A stretch of 64,000 bases of DNA from Streptomyces sp. NBC_01304. Its GTDB lineage: Bacteria > Actinomycetota > Actinomycetes > Streptomycetales > Streptomycetaceae. Shown here piece after piece: positions 17,494 to 26,192 of this stretch. Numbering within the stretch: the stretch's first letter is position 1; the number at the start of each line of letters is the position of its first letter. The notes beneath the pieces are model-generated. The model saw nothing but the letters and a program-made list of their open reading frames with translations. It was not told the DNA's origin and ran no database searches. The position numbers and the translations under genes are program-made. The stretch covers positions 1,240,001 through 1,304,000 of the forward strand of contig NZ_CP109055.1 in the NCBI RefSeq assembly GCF_035975855.1, in the 5' to 3' direction.

Positions 17494-18507
17494 ATGTCTG
17501 ACGCACGGCTCCTGCTGAGCAGCCCCATACCGTCCGAGAACCCGGTCTCCGACCTCACGGTGGTCGACACGGGCCACGGCCCGCTGGTGGTGTGCGCCGA
17601 CTTCTACGGGGCCGCGTGGACCTGGGATCCGCTGCGGGACGTCTGGCAGAAGCGGCCGTTGACGTACGCCTTCACCGGGGACCCGCTCGCCGCGCAGTAC
17701 CCCGACGCCGAGAACGAGATCGACAAGGTGGCCGCGACCGTCGTCGACGGGCGGGTGGTCCTCGCGGCCGGCGATGACGAACAGGCGCCCGCGCTCTGGG
17801 ACTTGGCGAGCGGCGAGCTGCTGCGCGGGACGACCTACGGCCAGCCGTACAGTGGGGCGGTGACCACCGTGCGCGGCGCGGGCCCGGCGCGTTTCGTGAC
17901 CGGCTCGCAGTACGTGGGTCTGCTCCAGGTGTGGGACGCCTCGGGCCGCACTCCCCCGCAGGAACTGCCCTGCGAGCAGTACGACATCACCGCCCTGGCC
18001 TCGGCGTGGGTCGAGGGCCGCTCGCTGCTCGCGGTCGGCGGCGACAGCGTGGACGTGTGGGATCTGTCCCGGAGCGAGCAACTGGCGTCGTTCTGCCCGT
18101 ACGACGACGGGATCTGGGCCGTCTCCGTGGCCGCCCGTCCGGGCCGGTCCCGCCCGTTGGTGACCGCGGCCGGCGGGCCCGGGGAGCTGTACGTATGGGA
18201 GTTGCCCGAGGACGGCGACCAGGACGGCGACCCGCTGCACGAGCCGCTCACCGGCCACGAGGACAGCATCCTCGCCATGGACACCGCGACCGTCGCCGAC
18301 CGGCTCCTCGCGGTCACGGCCGGCAAGGACGAGACCGTACGCCTGTGGGACCTGGCCGCCGGCGAGGCCGTCGGCGCCCCGCTGACCGGACACCACAGCA
18401 GCGTCGAGACGGTGTGCACCACCGTGCTCGAAGGCCGCGAAGTGGCCCTGAGCGGGGGCCGGGACGGCGTCGTCCGCGTCTGGGACCTGGCCGCCGCTCT
18501 GTCGTAG
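17494..18507 (+). CDS. WD40-repeat beta-propeller protein
   Basis: 337 residues made of about seven WD40 blades, clearest at LLQVWDASG, SVDVWDLSR, LYVWELPED, TVRLWDLAAG and VVRVWDLAA, each preceded by a GH-type dipeptide in some blades (TGHEDSI, TGHHSSV). No signal peptide: an intracellular protein-protein scaffold. It begins 52 bp after the jelly-roll protein, so the two may be co-transcribed. No specific partner can be named. Confidence 0.88.
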   Translation: MSDARLLLSSPIPSENPVSDLTVVDTGHGPLVVCADFYGAAWTWDPLRDVWQKRPLTYAFTGDPLAAQYPDAENEIDKVAATVVDGRVVLAAGDDEQAPALWDLASGELLRGTTYGQPYSGAVTTVRGAGPARFVTGSQYVGLLQVWDASGRTPPQELPCEQYDITALASAWVEGRSLLAVGGDSVDVWDLSRSEQLASFCPYDDGIWAVSVAARPGRSRPLVTAAGGPGELYVWELPEDGDQDGDPLHEPLTGHEDSILAMDTATVADRLLAVTAGKDETVRLWDLAAGEAVGAPLTGHHSSVETVCTTVLEGREVALSGGRDGVVRVWDLAAALS

Positions 18508-18624
18508 CGGGCGAGCCCGGACCGCTTACGGGGTGCGGGCCACCACTTCTTGTCGGGTTGGTATGTACCTGCCATTCTGACGGAGCCCCCCACGGCCGTT
18601 GCTCCTCCCTTCATGGAGGTACCT

Positions 18625-19719
18625 GTGCGCCACAGACTTCTCGCCGTGCTCGGGCTCCTGGTCTCCCTGCTCGTCCCGTACGCCCCGGCCGCCGCGGCGG
18701 CGGCCGAACCCGGCGCCGCCACCACACCCCAGGTCTACGGGGCGTGGCACTGCAGCGACGACGCCTGCATCTGGGGACGGGTGCGTACGGTGGCCGAGTT
18801 CGACTCGATGAATCACTGGCTCGTCGACCGGGGCGACGGCCGGCCGTCCGTCAATCTGGTCGTCCTCAGCTTCGTGGAACCGCAGAAGCTGCTGCACCGT
18901 ACGAACGACGCCACCACGGTGAACGGCGTCCCCAAGGGCATGAACCGCGACATCGTGCAGTACTTCACCTCGCGCGGGGTGCGCGTGATGCTCTCCGTCG
19001 GCGGCATCACGTACACCGACGAATGGGACGCGGCCCTGGCCGAGAATGCCACCCAACTCGGCCTGAACGCCGCCGCAGTGGCGAGCGATCTCGGTGTCGG
19101 CATCGAGATCGACTACGAGCAGAACACCAACCCGAACCTGGCCGGGCTGCAGTCCTTCATCACGGCCTACCGCTCCGTGCACGCCTACGACGCGACCGGC
19201 GCCAAGCCCGCCGCCCGGCTCACCATCGACACGGCCGCGGGCGACCGCTGGCTGATCGGCATCAACCGCAAGGCGACCGCCGACTGGCTGCGTACCGACA
19301 CACCGGTCCTCGACTACGCCAACGCCATGGTGCCCGCCCGCCAGCCGTCCACCAGCAACGCGATCGCCAACTGGCAGGAACACGTGGACGGCAAGCCGCA
19401 GTACTCACCGCCGGTGCCGCCGCTCGCGCCCGCCAAGTTCACCGGCGGGCTCTACATCGGGTACGGCAACTCGCCCATGCCCGAGTGCAACAACTTCGCG
19501 GGCTCCCTGCAGAAATCGACAGGTTCGTTCGTGCAGAGCGTCGCGCCGAAGGGGGCGGGGACCAGCTCCGGGATGCTCGGATACATGTTCTGGGCCGCCG
19601 AGAAGCCGTCCTCGCGAGGGCTCGGCACCCAGCCGCCGAACACCTGCGAGGGCGGGGTCGGCGCGGGAGCGACCGCGTACGGGGTGCCGCTGCCGATGCC
19701 GCCGTTGCGGCAGAGTTGA
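18625..19719 (+). CDS. Secreted GH18-family protein (chitinase/ENGase-like)
   Basis: 364 residues. I take the GTG start because GGAGG lies 5 nt before it; an ATG four codons earlier overlaps that box. The signal peptide runs to about AAAA at residue 27. The barrel has the GH18 strand-3 motif (MLSVGG, 122-127) and strand-4 motif region DLGVGIEIDYEQN. Here the canonical DxxDxDxE is altered: the last Asp163 and catalytic Glu165 remain, but the first Asp is Val and the second is Glu. Residue Asp163 and Glu165 suffice for the minimal mechanism, so activity is possible. A second candidate enzyme for N-acetylglucosamine linkages in this window, besides GH85. Confidence 0.78.
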   Translation: MRHRLLAVLGLLVSLLVPYAPAAAAAAEPGAATTPQVYGAWHCSDDACIWGRVRTVAEFDSMNHWLVDRGDGRPSVNLVVLSFVEPQKLLHRTNDATTVNGVPKGMNRDIVQYFTSRGVRVMLSVGGITYTDEWDAALAENATQLGLNAAAVASDLGVGIEIDYEQNTNPNLAGLQSFITAYRSVHAYDATGAKPAARLTIDTAAGDRWLIGINRKATADWLRTDTPVLDYANAMVPARQPSTSNAIANWQEHVDGKPQYSPPVPPLAPAKFTGGLYIGYGNSPMPECNNFAGSLQKSTGSFVQSVAPKGAGTSSGMLGYMFWAAEKPSSRGLGTQPPNTCEGGVGAGATAYGVPLPMPPLRQS

Positions 19720-19802
19720 GAGCCTGGGGTGGCCGTCGACGAGTTCCGGCGCGACGCGCGGTCCACACTGGCGACCACCCCCGACGACCCCCAGGAGCGG
19801 CC

Positions 19803-20363
19803 ATGGGCAAGGTCCTGTACTCGATGATGGTGTCGCTGGACGGCTGCATCGAGGACCGCGACGGCAGCATCGAGTTCTCCGCGCCGGATCCCGAAGTGCA
19901 CCGGATGGCCAACCAGCAGGCCCATGAGGCCTCGGCGATGCTGTTCGGGCGGCGGATGTACGAGGCGATGGAGGAGCCCTGGACGGCGGCCGCCCGCAAG
20001 GACGATCTGCCCGAGGTGGAGGCGGAGTTCGCGCGGATCTACCTGGCGACGCCGAGGTTCGTCTTCTCCGACACCCTGCGCGAGGTTCCGGCGGGCGTCC
20101 AACTGGTGCGCAGCGACGAGGCGGTGGCCACGGTGGAGCGCCTCAAGCGGGACTCCGAGGGCGATCTGGATCTGGGCGGGGCGGGGCTCGCCGCTTCGCT
20201 GCTCGACCTGGTCGACGAGTTCCGGCTCTATGTGATGCCGGTCCTGGTGGGCGGCGGCAAGCCGTACTACCCGGTCGGCGCCGGGCAGTTGAGGCTGCGC
20301 CTGGCCGAGCAGCGGTCCTTCGCTTCGGGCGCCGTGTATCTGCGGTACGAGCGCGAGGGCTGA
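19803..20363 (+). CDS. Dihydrofolate-reductase-family (RibD C-terminal) protein
   Basis: 186 residues, cytoplasmic. Features of the YyaP/RibD_C family: MVSLDGCIEDRDGSIEF at the N-terminus, MLFGRRMYEAM, a GGAGLAASLLDLVDEF nucleotide-binding stretch, and VMPVLVGGGKPYY near the end. AGGAG precedes the ATG. Such proteins are NADPH-dependent reductases of mostly unknown substrate. It follows the GH18 gene on the same strand by 83 bp, probably independent. Confidence 0.88.
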   Translation: MGKVLYSMMVSLDGCIEDRDGSIEFSAPDPEVHRMANQQAHEASAMLFGRRMYEAMEEPWTAAARKDDLPEVEAEFARIYLATPRFVFSDTLREVPAGVQLVRSDEAVATVERLKRDSEGDLDLGGAGLAASLLDLVDEFRLYVMPVLVGGGKPYYPVGAGQLRLRLAEQRSFASGAVYLRYEREG

Positions 20364-20466
20364 GCGGGCAGCCGCGGTGGGCGGGTCCTGGCCGAGCGAG
20401 AAGCCGCGGTGGGCGGGGCCTGGCCCTGGTGGGATCCGGCCCGCCCGGCGCGGCCGCCGCTCCGGT

Positions 20467-21459
20467 TCACCGCTTGGTCATGCGCACCGCACCCACGCTC
20501 GCCGTGACCACCAGCGCGATCGCCGCGCACTGCGTCAGCGACAGCCCCTGGTCGAGGATCAGATAGCCCGCCAGGGCGGCCAGGGCGGGCGACAGGCTCG
20601 CAAGGACTGCGAAGGTCGCCGCGGGCAGCCGGCGCAGGGCGAGCAGCTCCAAGGTGTACGGCACGCCCGAGGACATCACCGCGATGGCCAGGCCGAGGAC
20701 GAGCACCCCTGGTTCCAGCAGGGCCGCGCCCGCGGAGCCGATGCCCAACGGCAGGCTGACCAGCGCGGCGACGGCCATCGCGATCGCGAGACCGTCCAGG
20801 CGGGGGAAGCGGGCGCCCGCACGGCCGCCCTGCACGATGTACGCCGCCCACATCGCCCCGGCGGCAAGGGCGAACGCCACGCCCACGAGGTCGAGTTCAC
20901 CGAAGCCGTCGCCGCCGCTGCCGAGCAGATAGACCCCGGCGAGGGCGAGCGCGGCCCAGAGCAGGCTGGCGGGGCGGCGCGAGACGACGACGGACAGGAG
21001 CAGCGGCCCGAGCACTTCGATCGTGACCGCCGCGCCGAGCGGGATCCGGTCGAGGGCCTGGTAGAAGAGGATGTTCATGCCGCCGAGGGCAAGGCCGTAC
21101 CCACAGGCCACCGCCCAGTCGCCGCGCGAGTAGCCGCGCAGCCGTGGCCGCACGACGACGAGCAGCAGCACCGCGGCCAGCGTCACCCGCAGCGCCACCG
21201 TGCCGAACGCCCCGGCCCGCGGGAACAGCAGCGCGGCGAAGGCCGACCCGAACTGGACGGACACCGCCCCGGCGAGCACCAGGCCGACGCCGCCGAGGGT
21301 GCCGCGCCCCGGGGCGTGCCGTTGGACGAGCGGCGCGGCCTCGGTCGACGCGGAGGCCGAGGCCGACGCGGGTGCGGCGGAAGCGGCGGAAGCAGGCACG
21401 GTGGCGGCGGCCGAAGCGGCCGGCCCCGCGGTTGAGCCGTGCACCGGGGTGGATGTCAT
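20467..21459 (-). CDS. EamA/DMT-family exporter
   Basis: 330 residues. A low-complexity Ala/Ser/Thr N-terminus of about 50 residues precedes ten predicted helices in two EamA repeats (GLVLAGAVSVQFGSAFAALLF ... and VGVAFALAAGAMWAAYIV ...). RhtA-type exporters of this family pump out amino acids or metabolites. GAGGG precedes the start. Divergent from a LysR regulator across 68 bp, the standard arrangement for a regulator and its exporter target. Confidence 0.9.
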   Translation of the reverse strand: MTSTPVHGSTAGPAASAAATVPASAASAAPASASASASTEAAPLVQRHAPGRGTLGGVGLVLAGAVSVQFGSAFAALLFPRAGAFGTVALRVTLAAVLLLVVVRPRLRGYSRGDWAVACGYGLALGGMNILFYQALDRIPLGAAVTIEVLGPLLLSVVVSRRPASLLWAALALAGVYLLGSGGDGFGELDLVGVAFALAAGAMWAAYIVQGGRAGARFPRLDGLAIAMAVAALVSLPLGIGSAGAALLEPGVLVLGLAIAVMSSGVPYTLELLALRRLPAATFAVLASLSPALAALAGYLILDQGLSLTQCAAIALVVTASVGAVRMTKR

Positions 21460-21527
21460 GCCCTCACGGTAGGAAGCTCCGGGCCACGTGTGAAATGCCG
21501 GTCCCCGCGCGGTTATGCTTTTGAGGC

Positions 21528-22388
21528 ATGACCATCGAGCTGCGGCATCTGCGCGCCTTCCTCGCCATCGCCGAGGAGGGCAACGTCACCCGGGCCGCGA
21601 CCCGCCTGCACGTGGGCCAGCCCGCGCTCTCGCGCACCCTGCGCCAGCTCGAAAGCCATCTGGGCGCGCGTCTCGTCGACCGCTCCACCCACCACCTGGA
21701 GCTGACCGCCGAGGGCCGTACCTTCCGCGAGAAGGCCGCCGCCGCGCTCGCCGCCGTCGAGACCGCCCTGGACCCCGACGGACTGCGCAGCTGGCCGCTG
21801 CGCCTGGGCCACACCTGGGCGGCGCTCGGCGACCACACGATCCCGTTGCTGCGCCGCTGGGACGAGACCCATCCGGGCACCCCGCTGGAGCTCCTTCGCA
21901 TCGACGACCGCGCGGCGGGCCTCACCCAGGGCAAGGTCGACGCGGCCCTGCTGCGCGGCGCGGTCACCTCGGCGGGGCTTCGTACGGAGCTGCTCCTGAT
22001 GGAGGAGCGCATGGTGGTCGTGCCGACGGACAGCCCGCTGGCGGCGCTTCCCCGGGTCACCCTGGCGGACCTCGCCGCGTATCCGATCGCCCTCAACACC
22101 GTCTCCGGCACGACGACGCCGGCCCTGTGGCCGCCGACGGCCCGCCCCACCTCGACCATCGAGGTCACCAACACCGACGAGTGGCTGATGGCGATCGCCG
22201 CGGGCCGCGCCGTGGGGGTCACGACCTCGGCCACCGCGAGCAACCACGCGCACCCCTCCCTGGTCTACCGCCCGCTCGCGGACGCCCCCACCGTGCCAGT
22301 GGTCCTGGCCTGGCGCGACGGGCTCGGGCACCCGGCGATCGCGGACCTGGTGGCGCTCGCCCACGAGGTGATCGCCAAGGCGCCGTAA
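21528..22388 (+). CDS. LysR-family transcriptional regulator
   Basis: 286 residues. The winged HTH (LRHLRAFLAIAEEGNVTRAATRLHVGQPALSRTLRQLE) is followed by a linker helix and a LysR substrate-binding domain (LRLGHTWAALGDHTIPLLRRW ... AIAAGRAVGVTTSATA). Probably controls the divergent EamA exporter in response to its substrate; the shared 68-bp gap must hold both promoters and the operator. Confidence 0.93.
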   Translation: MTIELRHLRAFLAIAEEGNVTRAATRLHVGQPALSRTLRQLESHLGARLVDRSTHHLELTAEGRTFREKAAAALAAVETALDPDGLRSWPLRLGHTWAALGDHTIPLLRRWDETHPGTPLELLRIDDRAAGLTQGKVDAALLRGAVTSAGLRTELLLMEERMVVVPTDSPLAALPRVTLADLAAYPIALNTVSGTTTPALWPPTARPTSTIEVTNTDEWLMAIAAGRAVGVTTSATASNHAHPSLVYRPLADAPTVPVVLAWRDGLGHPAIADLVALAHEVIAKAP

Positions 22389-22402
22389 GGCGCGAGGCCG
22401 GT

Positions 22403-22443
22403 GGGGAACTGCGGGCCGTTCGTGGCTGGGCGCGCAGTTCCCC
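22403..22443. terminator. Bidirectional terminator between LysR and GH31 genes
   Basis: An 11-bp perfect inverted repeat (GGGGAACTGCG / CGCAGTTCCCC, 19-nt loop) followed by CGCGCCCCTTGCGGGGCGCCCC, which can form a further hairpin. It lies between convergent genes. Sequences of this kind are widespread in Streptomyces between genes. Confidence 0.7.
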
Positions 22444-22469
22444 GCGCCCCTTGCGGGGCGCCCCGGCAC

Positions 22470-25400
22470 TCACGAACAGCTGAACTTCGCCGCTGCCCAG
22501 TCCCCGTGGTCGCCGCTCTTGGAGCCATTCGTATCGGTGATCTTCAGCCGTACGTGCCGTGCACCGTCCAGCGCCACATCCACCGCCACGGTCTCCGAGG
22601 CCCCGGTGACCTTGGGTGAGGTCCACAGCACCTTGCCGTCCGCCTCGACGGAGAAGGCCACCTCGCCATAGCCGTTGATCTCGTCGTCGATGCCGACGTC
22701 GGCGGTCAGCTTGGAGCAGCGGCCGCCGGCGTAGACCTCGATGTCGGAGTCGGCATGCCCGCCGATGCCCTTCTCGTACGTCTTCCCGGCCAGCGTCAGG
22801 GTGTGTCCGTCCTCGGCACCCGACTCACCGTTGCTGCGGTCGCGTTCCGGCGGGCCGTAGCCGTTGGCGGACTTGAGCCACACCATGTCGCTCGCCCAGG
22901 TGTCGGCGGTCGGTGGCGGTGGCATGACGGCGGTCGCGAACCGTTGTACGGAGGTGCGGTCCTGCCCCGCCGCGCGATAGCGGGCGGTCGCGGTGAGCGT
23001 GGTCTCGCCGGGGCGCGCGTCCTTGGCCGGGGTGACCTGCACCTCGACGCGCTTCGTGGTCCCGGCGGCAATGCGCTCGACGGTCGCGGCGGGCGTCGCC
23101 TGCCAGCCTTCCGGGACGTCGAGGCCGACCCGGACACCGGTGGCGTCCTTGCTGCCGGCCGTGACATCGACGGCGACCTTCCCGGCGACTCCCGCGCCGA
23201 GCTCCTGCCCGGCGGGGGCGGCGAGGGTGGCCTGGGCACCGGGGACCGCGCCGCCGATGGCGCTGGTGTCGTCCAGCTCCAGCTCGAAGGGCCGGTCGGT
23301 GCGCAGCGCGGGCGTCTTGACCTGGACGACGCCACCGCGGTCGTCCTTGTCGTACCACCAGCCCTGGGAGGCGGCCTCGTACGCGGCCTTCGACGTCAGG
23401 CGCGGCAGGTCGCGGTCGCCGAGCTCCACACCGCTCGGCGCGTCGCCGGTGTGCACGGTGAACCGGTACGGCCGCGAGGTCTGCTTGCCCTCGAACTCGC
23501 CCTTGCTCGCACCGATCCGCACGGACACGTCGCCCGCGCCCCGCTGCGGGGCCTCGACGTCGGCGCGCTGGGTGGCGTATTTGCCGCCCCGGTGCTGACG
23601 GGTGACGCCGTCGTCCTCGTACAGCGTGAACGACGACTTGCCCTGGGGGTAGACGTCCCAGGCCAGCGGGGAGCCGGCGGTGCGGTCCGCGTACGAGCGG
23701 ATGCCCGGCCACATCGGGACGCTCGCCCCGGCCTTCACGAACAGGGGGAGGGTGTCGAGGGGTGCGCTGTAGTGGTCGACGGTGGTCGGGCCCTCGTAGA
23801 CGCGGCCGCTCCAGTAGTCGGTCCAGGTGCCCTTCGGCAGATAGATGCCGTCGCGGACGGTCGTGTCCTCATAGACGGGCGCGACGAGGAAGTCCTCGCC
23901 GGTCAGGAACTCGTACTTGGCGGCGTCCGTCGCGGCCTTCGGGTCCTCGGGGTATTCGAGCGCGAGCGGGCGGACCGGCCCGACGCCGGTCTTCGTCGCC
24001 TCGTTCGCGTACGAGTACATGTAGGGCAGCAGTGATTCCTTGAGCTTGAGGTACTTGCGGTTGACGGCGGTGTACGGCTCCCCGTACCGGAAGGGCTGCT
24101 TGTCGCTGGCGGCCCAGCCGTCCATCGTCATCACGGCGGGCAGGAAGGACTTCCACTGCAGGTCGCGGGTGTACGTCTTGGCGCTGCCGCCGAAGATGCC
24201 GTCGACGTCGCCCGTCGTGTAGGCGAGGCCGGACATCGTGGCGCCCGCATAGGTCGGGATCTGGAAGCGGATGTTCTCCCAGCTGCCCGACTGGTCGCCG
24301 GACCACTGCACGCCGCAGCGCTGGGCGCCGGCCCAGCTCTCCGGGGCCCAAGTGAAGCCGCGCGCACCGCTGTTGTCCTCGATTCCCTTGTACGCGTCCT
24401 TGCAGCCGTCGAGTGCGAACTTGTAGCCGTCGCCCACCCAGGCCACGTCGAGCTTGGCGACGCGCTGGCCGGCCTTGACCTGGTCGGCGAGCTTGTCGAT
24501 GCCGTCCTCGGTCCACAGGCCGAGCTGCATCTTGCGGTCCTGCAGGCCCGTCGCGGCCTCGGCGAGGTTCTCGTAGCCGCAGCCGTAGCCGTCGTTGACC
24601 AGCATCCAGCCGTTCGGCATGTCGTTCTCGAGGTAGCCGTCGGCGACCTTCAGGGCGTCGAGGGTGTGCCGTTCACCGCGGTTGGCGTTGTGCAGATAGC
24701 AGTCGGCGTCGCCGATCTCCAGGCCGTACAGGGGCGGCAGGAAGGGCTTGCCGGTCAGCTTGGTGTACTGCCCGATGACGTCCTTGACGCCCTTGGCGCC
24801 GGTCCCGGCGAAATAGTAGGCGTCGAAGCGCTGTTCCTTCGCGCTCGCCGTCACCGGCTCCTGGAAGGCGTACGTGTTCGGCGCGTACGTGTTGCGGTAG
24901 ACGCCGTAGCCCGCCGAAGACAGGTAGAACGGCACGGAGTTGGGGTGACCGCCGTCCTCCCAGTCGTAGTCCACGCCGACCTCGACGCTCTTGCCGCGGT
25001 GCGAGGTGTTGCCCCGGCCGTTCTGCATGCCCGCGCCGTAGAACTGCTCGTCGGCGCCGCGCGCCAGGGTCTGGGTGGTGGTGTCCTTGGTCCAGCTCAG
25101 GCCCTTGGTCTCGGACCAGACGGTGGTGCCGTCGGCCCGCAACAGGGCGAAGCGCAGCGGTGACTTGTAGGCGCGCAGGGTGACCTTGTCCGTGGCCATC
25201 TCGTAGCGGTCGCCCTTGTCCTGCCAGCGGGTGGCGGGCGCCGCCCCCTGGGGCAGGACGATGTCCGTGCCGGTGGGGTCGGTGAACCTTCCGTCCGGGG
25301 CCAGCTCGATCCGGAAGGTCTCGGCCGACACGAAACTCACGCGCGCCTCGGCCTTGCCGGCCGTCAGTCGGTAGGTGCTCCCGTCGTGGGAGAAGCCGGT

Positions 25401-25523
25401 GACATCGCCGACGGTCGTCTCGTCCGCTTCGGCCGCCCGCGCCCCGCCGGGCCCGGCGAGGGCCCCGAACAGGCCGAGCACGGCGGCAACGGCCGCCGCT
25501 CTGAACCAAGTTGGTGATCTCAT
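22470..25523 (-). CDS. Secreted GH31 glycosidase with C-terminal NPCBM domain
   Basis: 1017 residues. A signal peptide (residues 1-31, cut near ARAAEA) is followed by an N-terminal beta-sandwich, then the GH31 barrel (residues 260-600) with nucleophile Asp359 in KLDVAWVGDG and acid/base Asp410 in WSGDQSGSW. A proximal C-terminal beta domain and Ig/NEW3-like domain (about 800-870: VRVGLDVPEGWQATPA) follow, ending in an NPCBM galactose-binding-like module (880-1017, with paired Cys CSKLTAD ... AAKFSCS). Acts on alpha-glucosidic or alpha-galactosidic polymers outside the cell. ATG at MRSPTW chosen; an alternative lies three codons upstream and neither has a strong ribosome site. A perfect palindrome lies just upstream. 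Confidence 0.88.
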   Translation of the reverse strand: MRSPTWFRAAAVAAVLGLFGALAGPGGARAAEADETTVGDVTGFSHDGSTYRLTAGKAEARVSFVSAETFRIELAPDGRFTDPTGTDIVLPQGAAPATRWQDKGDRYEMATDKVTLRAYKSPLRFALLRADGTTVWSETKGLSWTKDTTTQTLARGADEQFYGAGMQNGRGNTSHRGKSVEVGVDYDWEDGGHPNSVPFYLSSAGYGVYRNTYAPNTYAFQEPVTASAKEQRFDAYYFAGTGAKGVKDVIGQYTKLTGKPFLPPLYGLEIGDADCYLHNANRGERHTLDALKVADGYLENDMPNGWMLVNDGYGCGYENLAEAATGLQDRKMQLGLWTEDGIDKLADQVKAGQRVAKLDVAWVGDGYKFALDGCKDAYKGIEDNSGARGFTWAPESWAGAQRCGVQWSGDQSGSWENIRFQIPTYAGATMSGLAYTTGDVDGIFGGSAKTYTRDLQWKSFLPAVMTMDGWAASDKQPFRYGEPYTAVNRKYLKLKESLLPYMYSYANEATKTGVGPVRPLALEYPEDPKAATDAAKYEFLTGEDFLVAPVYEDTTVRDGIYLPKGTWTDYWSGRVYEGPTTVDHYSAPLDTLPLFVKAGASVPMWPGIRSYADRTAGSPLAWDVYPQGKSSFTLYEDDGVTRQHRGGKYATQRADVEAPQRGAGDVSVRIGASKGEFEGKQTSRPYRFTVHTGDAPSGVELGDRDLPRLTSKAAYEAASQGWWYDKDDRGGVVQVKTPALRTDRPFELELDDTSAIGGAVPGAQATLAAPAGQELGAGVAGKVAVDVTAGSKDATGVRVGLDVPEGWQATPAATVERIAAGTTKRVEVQVTPAKDARPGETTLTATARYRAAGQDRTSVQRFATAVMPPPPTADTWASDMVWLKSANGYGPPERDRSNGESGAEDGHTLTLAGKTYEKGIGGHADSDIEVYAGGRCSKLTADVGIDDEINGYGEVAFSVEADGKVLWTSPKVTGASETVAVDVALDGARHVRLKITDTNGSKSGDHGDWAAAKFSCS

Positions 25524-25540
25524 GGCCCGCATTGGAGCAG

Positions 25541-25560
25541 ATGGTCGTGTACACGACCAT
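25541..25560. promoter_or_regulatory. Perfect 20-bp palindrome before the GH31 gene
   Basis: ATGGTCGTGTACACGACCAT is fully symmetric and ends 18 bp from the GH31 start codon. Length and perfection suggest a dimeric repressor operator overlapping the leader or promoter. The regulator is not identifiable. Confidence 0.6.
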
Positions 25561-25640
25561 GGCTTCGACGGGGCCCTGCTTGGACTTTCGTGCCACCACG
25601 CGCCACGCCTACCGCAGCAGGAAACCGGAATGCAAACCCG

Positions 25641-25653
25641 CTTGCTCTGCAAG
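25641..25653. promoter_or_regulatory. Possible MalR/Reg1-type operator
   Basis: CTTGC-TCT-GCAAG, an inverted repeat of the kind found in Streptomyces amylase and maltose promoters bound by MalR/Reg1. It is about 120 bp upstream of the GH31 gene, suggesting maltose-type control. Weak by itself. Confidence 0.35.
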
Positions 25654-25733
25654 GCTGTTGCGGTCAATGTCGTCTGCGACGATCGAGGCGTGGGATACCG
25701 GCGTCCGGGGCCGCAGTTGCACGGGGGTACACG

Positions 25734-26192
25734 ATGGAGATCAGGTTCGAGCTGCTCGGCTCCGCCACGGACGAGCGCGACGAGGATGTGGAATCCCTGC
25801 ACGCCTGGCTGGCGGGTGACGAGGGGCTGCGCGGGCAGATCCGGATCGAGGGGGTCAAGAAGGAGTCCCCGGCGGGCGCGATGGGTAGCAGCATCGAGGT
25901 CGTCCTCGCGGTGATCGGCGTGTCGGGCGCACTGGCCCAGCTGCCGCCCCTGTACGCGGCGTGGCTCACCGGGCGACGCCGCGGGCGCAGCGCCCGGCTG
26001 ACCCTCAACGGCCTTACCCCCGGGCAGGTCGAGCGGGTCCTTGGCGCGCTCGGGCCGGAGGCGACGTGGCAGGCGGACCTGACCGGCACCCAGCTGACCC
26101 TCACCGGTCTCACCGCCGGGCAGGTCACGCGGGTCCTGGCCGCGCTCCCGGACCCGGGGCAGGAGCACGCGGGCGAGTCGGGGGACGCCTGA
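25734..26192 (+). CDS. EACC1 (effector-associated constant component 1) protein
   Basis: 152 residues. A beta-strand N-terminus (MEIRFELLGSATDERDEDVESLHAWL) is followed by a hydrophobic helix (IEVVLAVIGVSGALAQLPPLYAAWL) and an Arg-rich segment. The tail carries two copies of a TLxGLTxGQVxRVL motif. This matches EACC1, a small protein described as a fixed partner of caspase, trypsin and other effectors in actinobacterial conflict systems. Its TGA overlaps the ATG of the caspase gene (TGATG), so the two are made together. Start chosen at MEIRF; the frame opens 48 codons earlier. Confidence 0.78.
   Translation: MEIRFELLGSATDERDEDVESLHAWLAGDEGLRGQIRIEGVKKESPAGAMGSSIEVVLAVIGVSGALAQLPPLYAAWLTGRRRGRSARLTLNGLTPGQVERVLGALGPEATWQADLTGTQLTLTGLTAGQVTRVLAALPDPGQEHAGESGDA

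Noticed and set aside
17931..18624. N-terminal part of an 810-codon plus-strand frame over the WD40 and GH18 genes
   Set aside because: Only the last 186 codons (DHFR-like protein with its own AGGAG and ATG) are real; the rest is a frame shadow.
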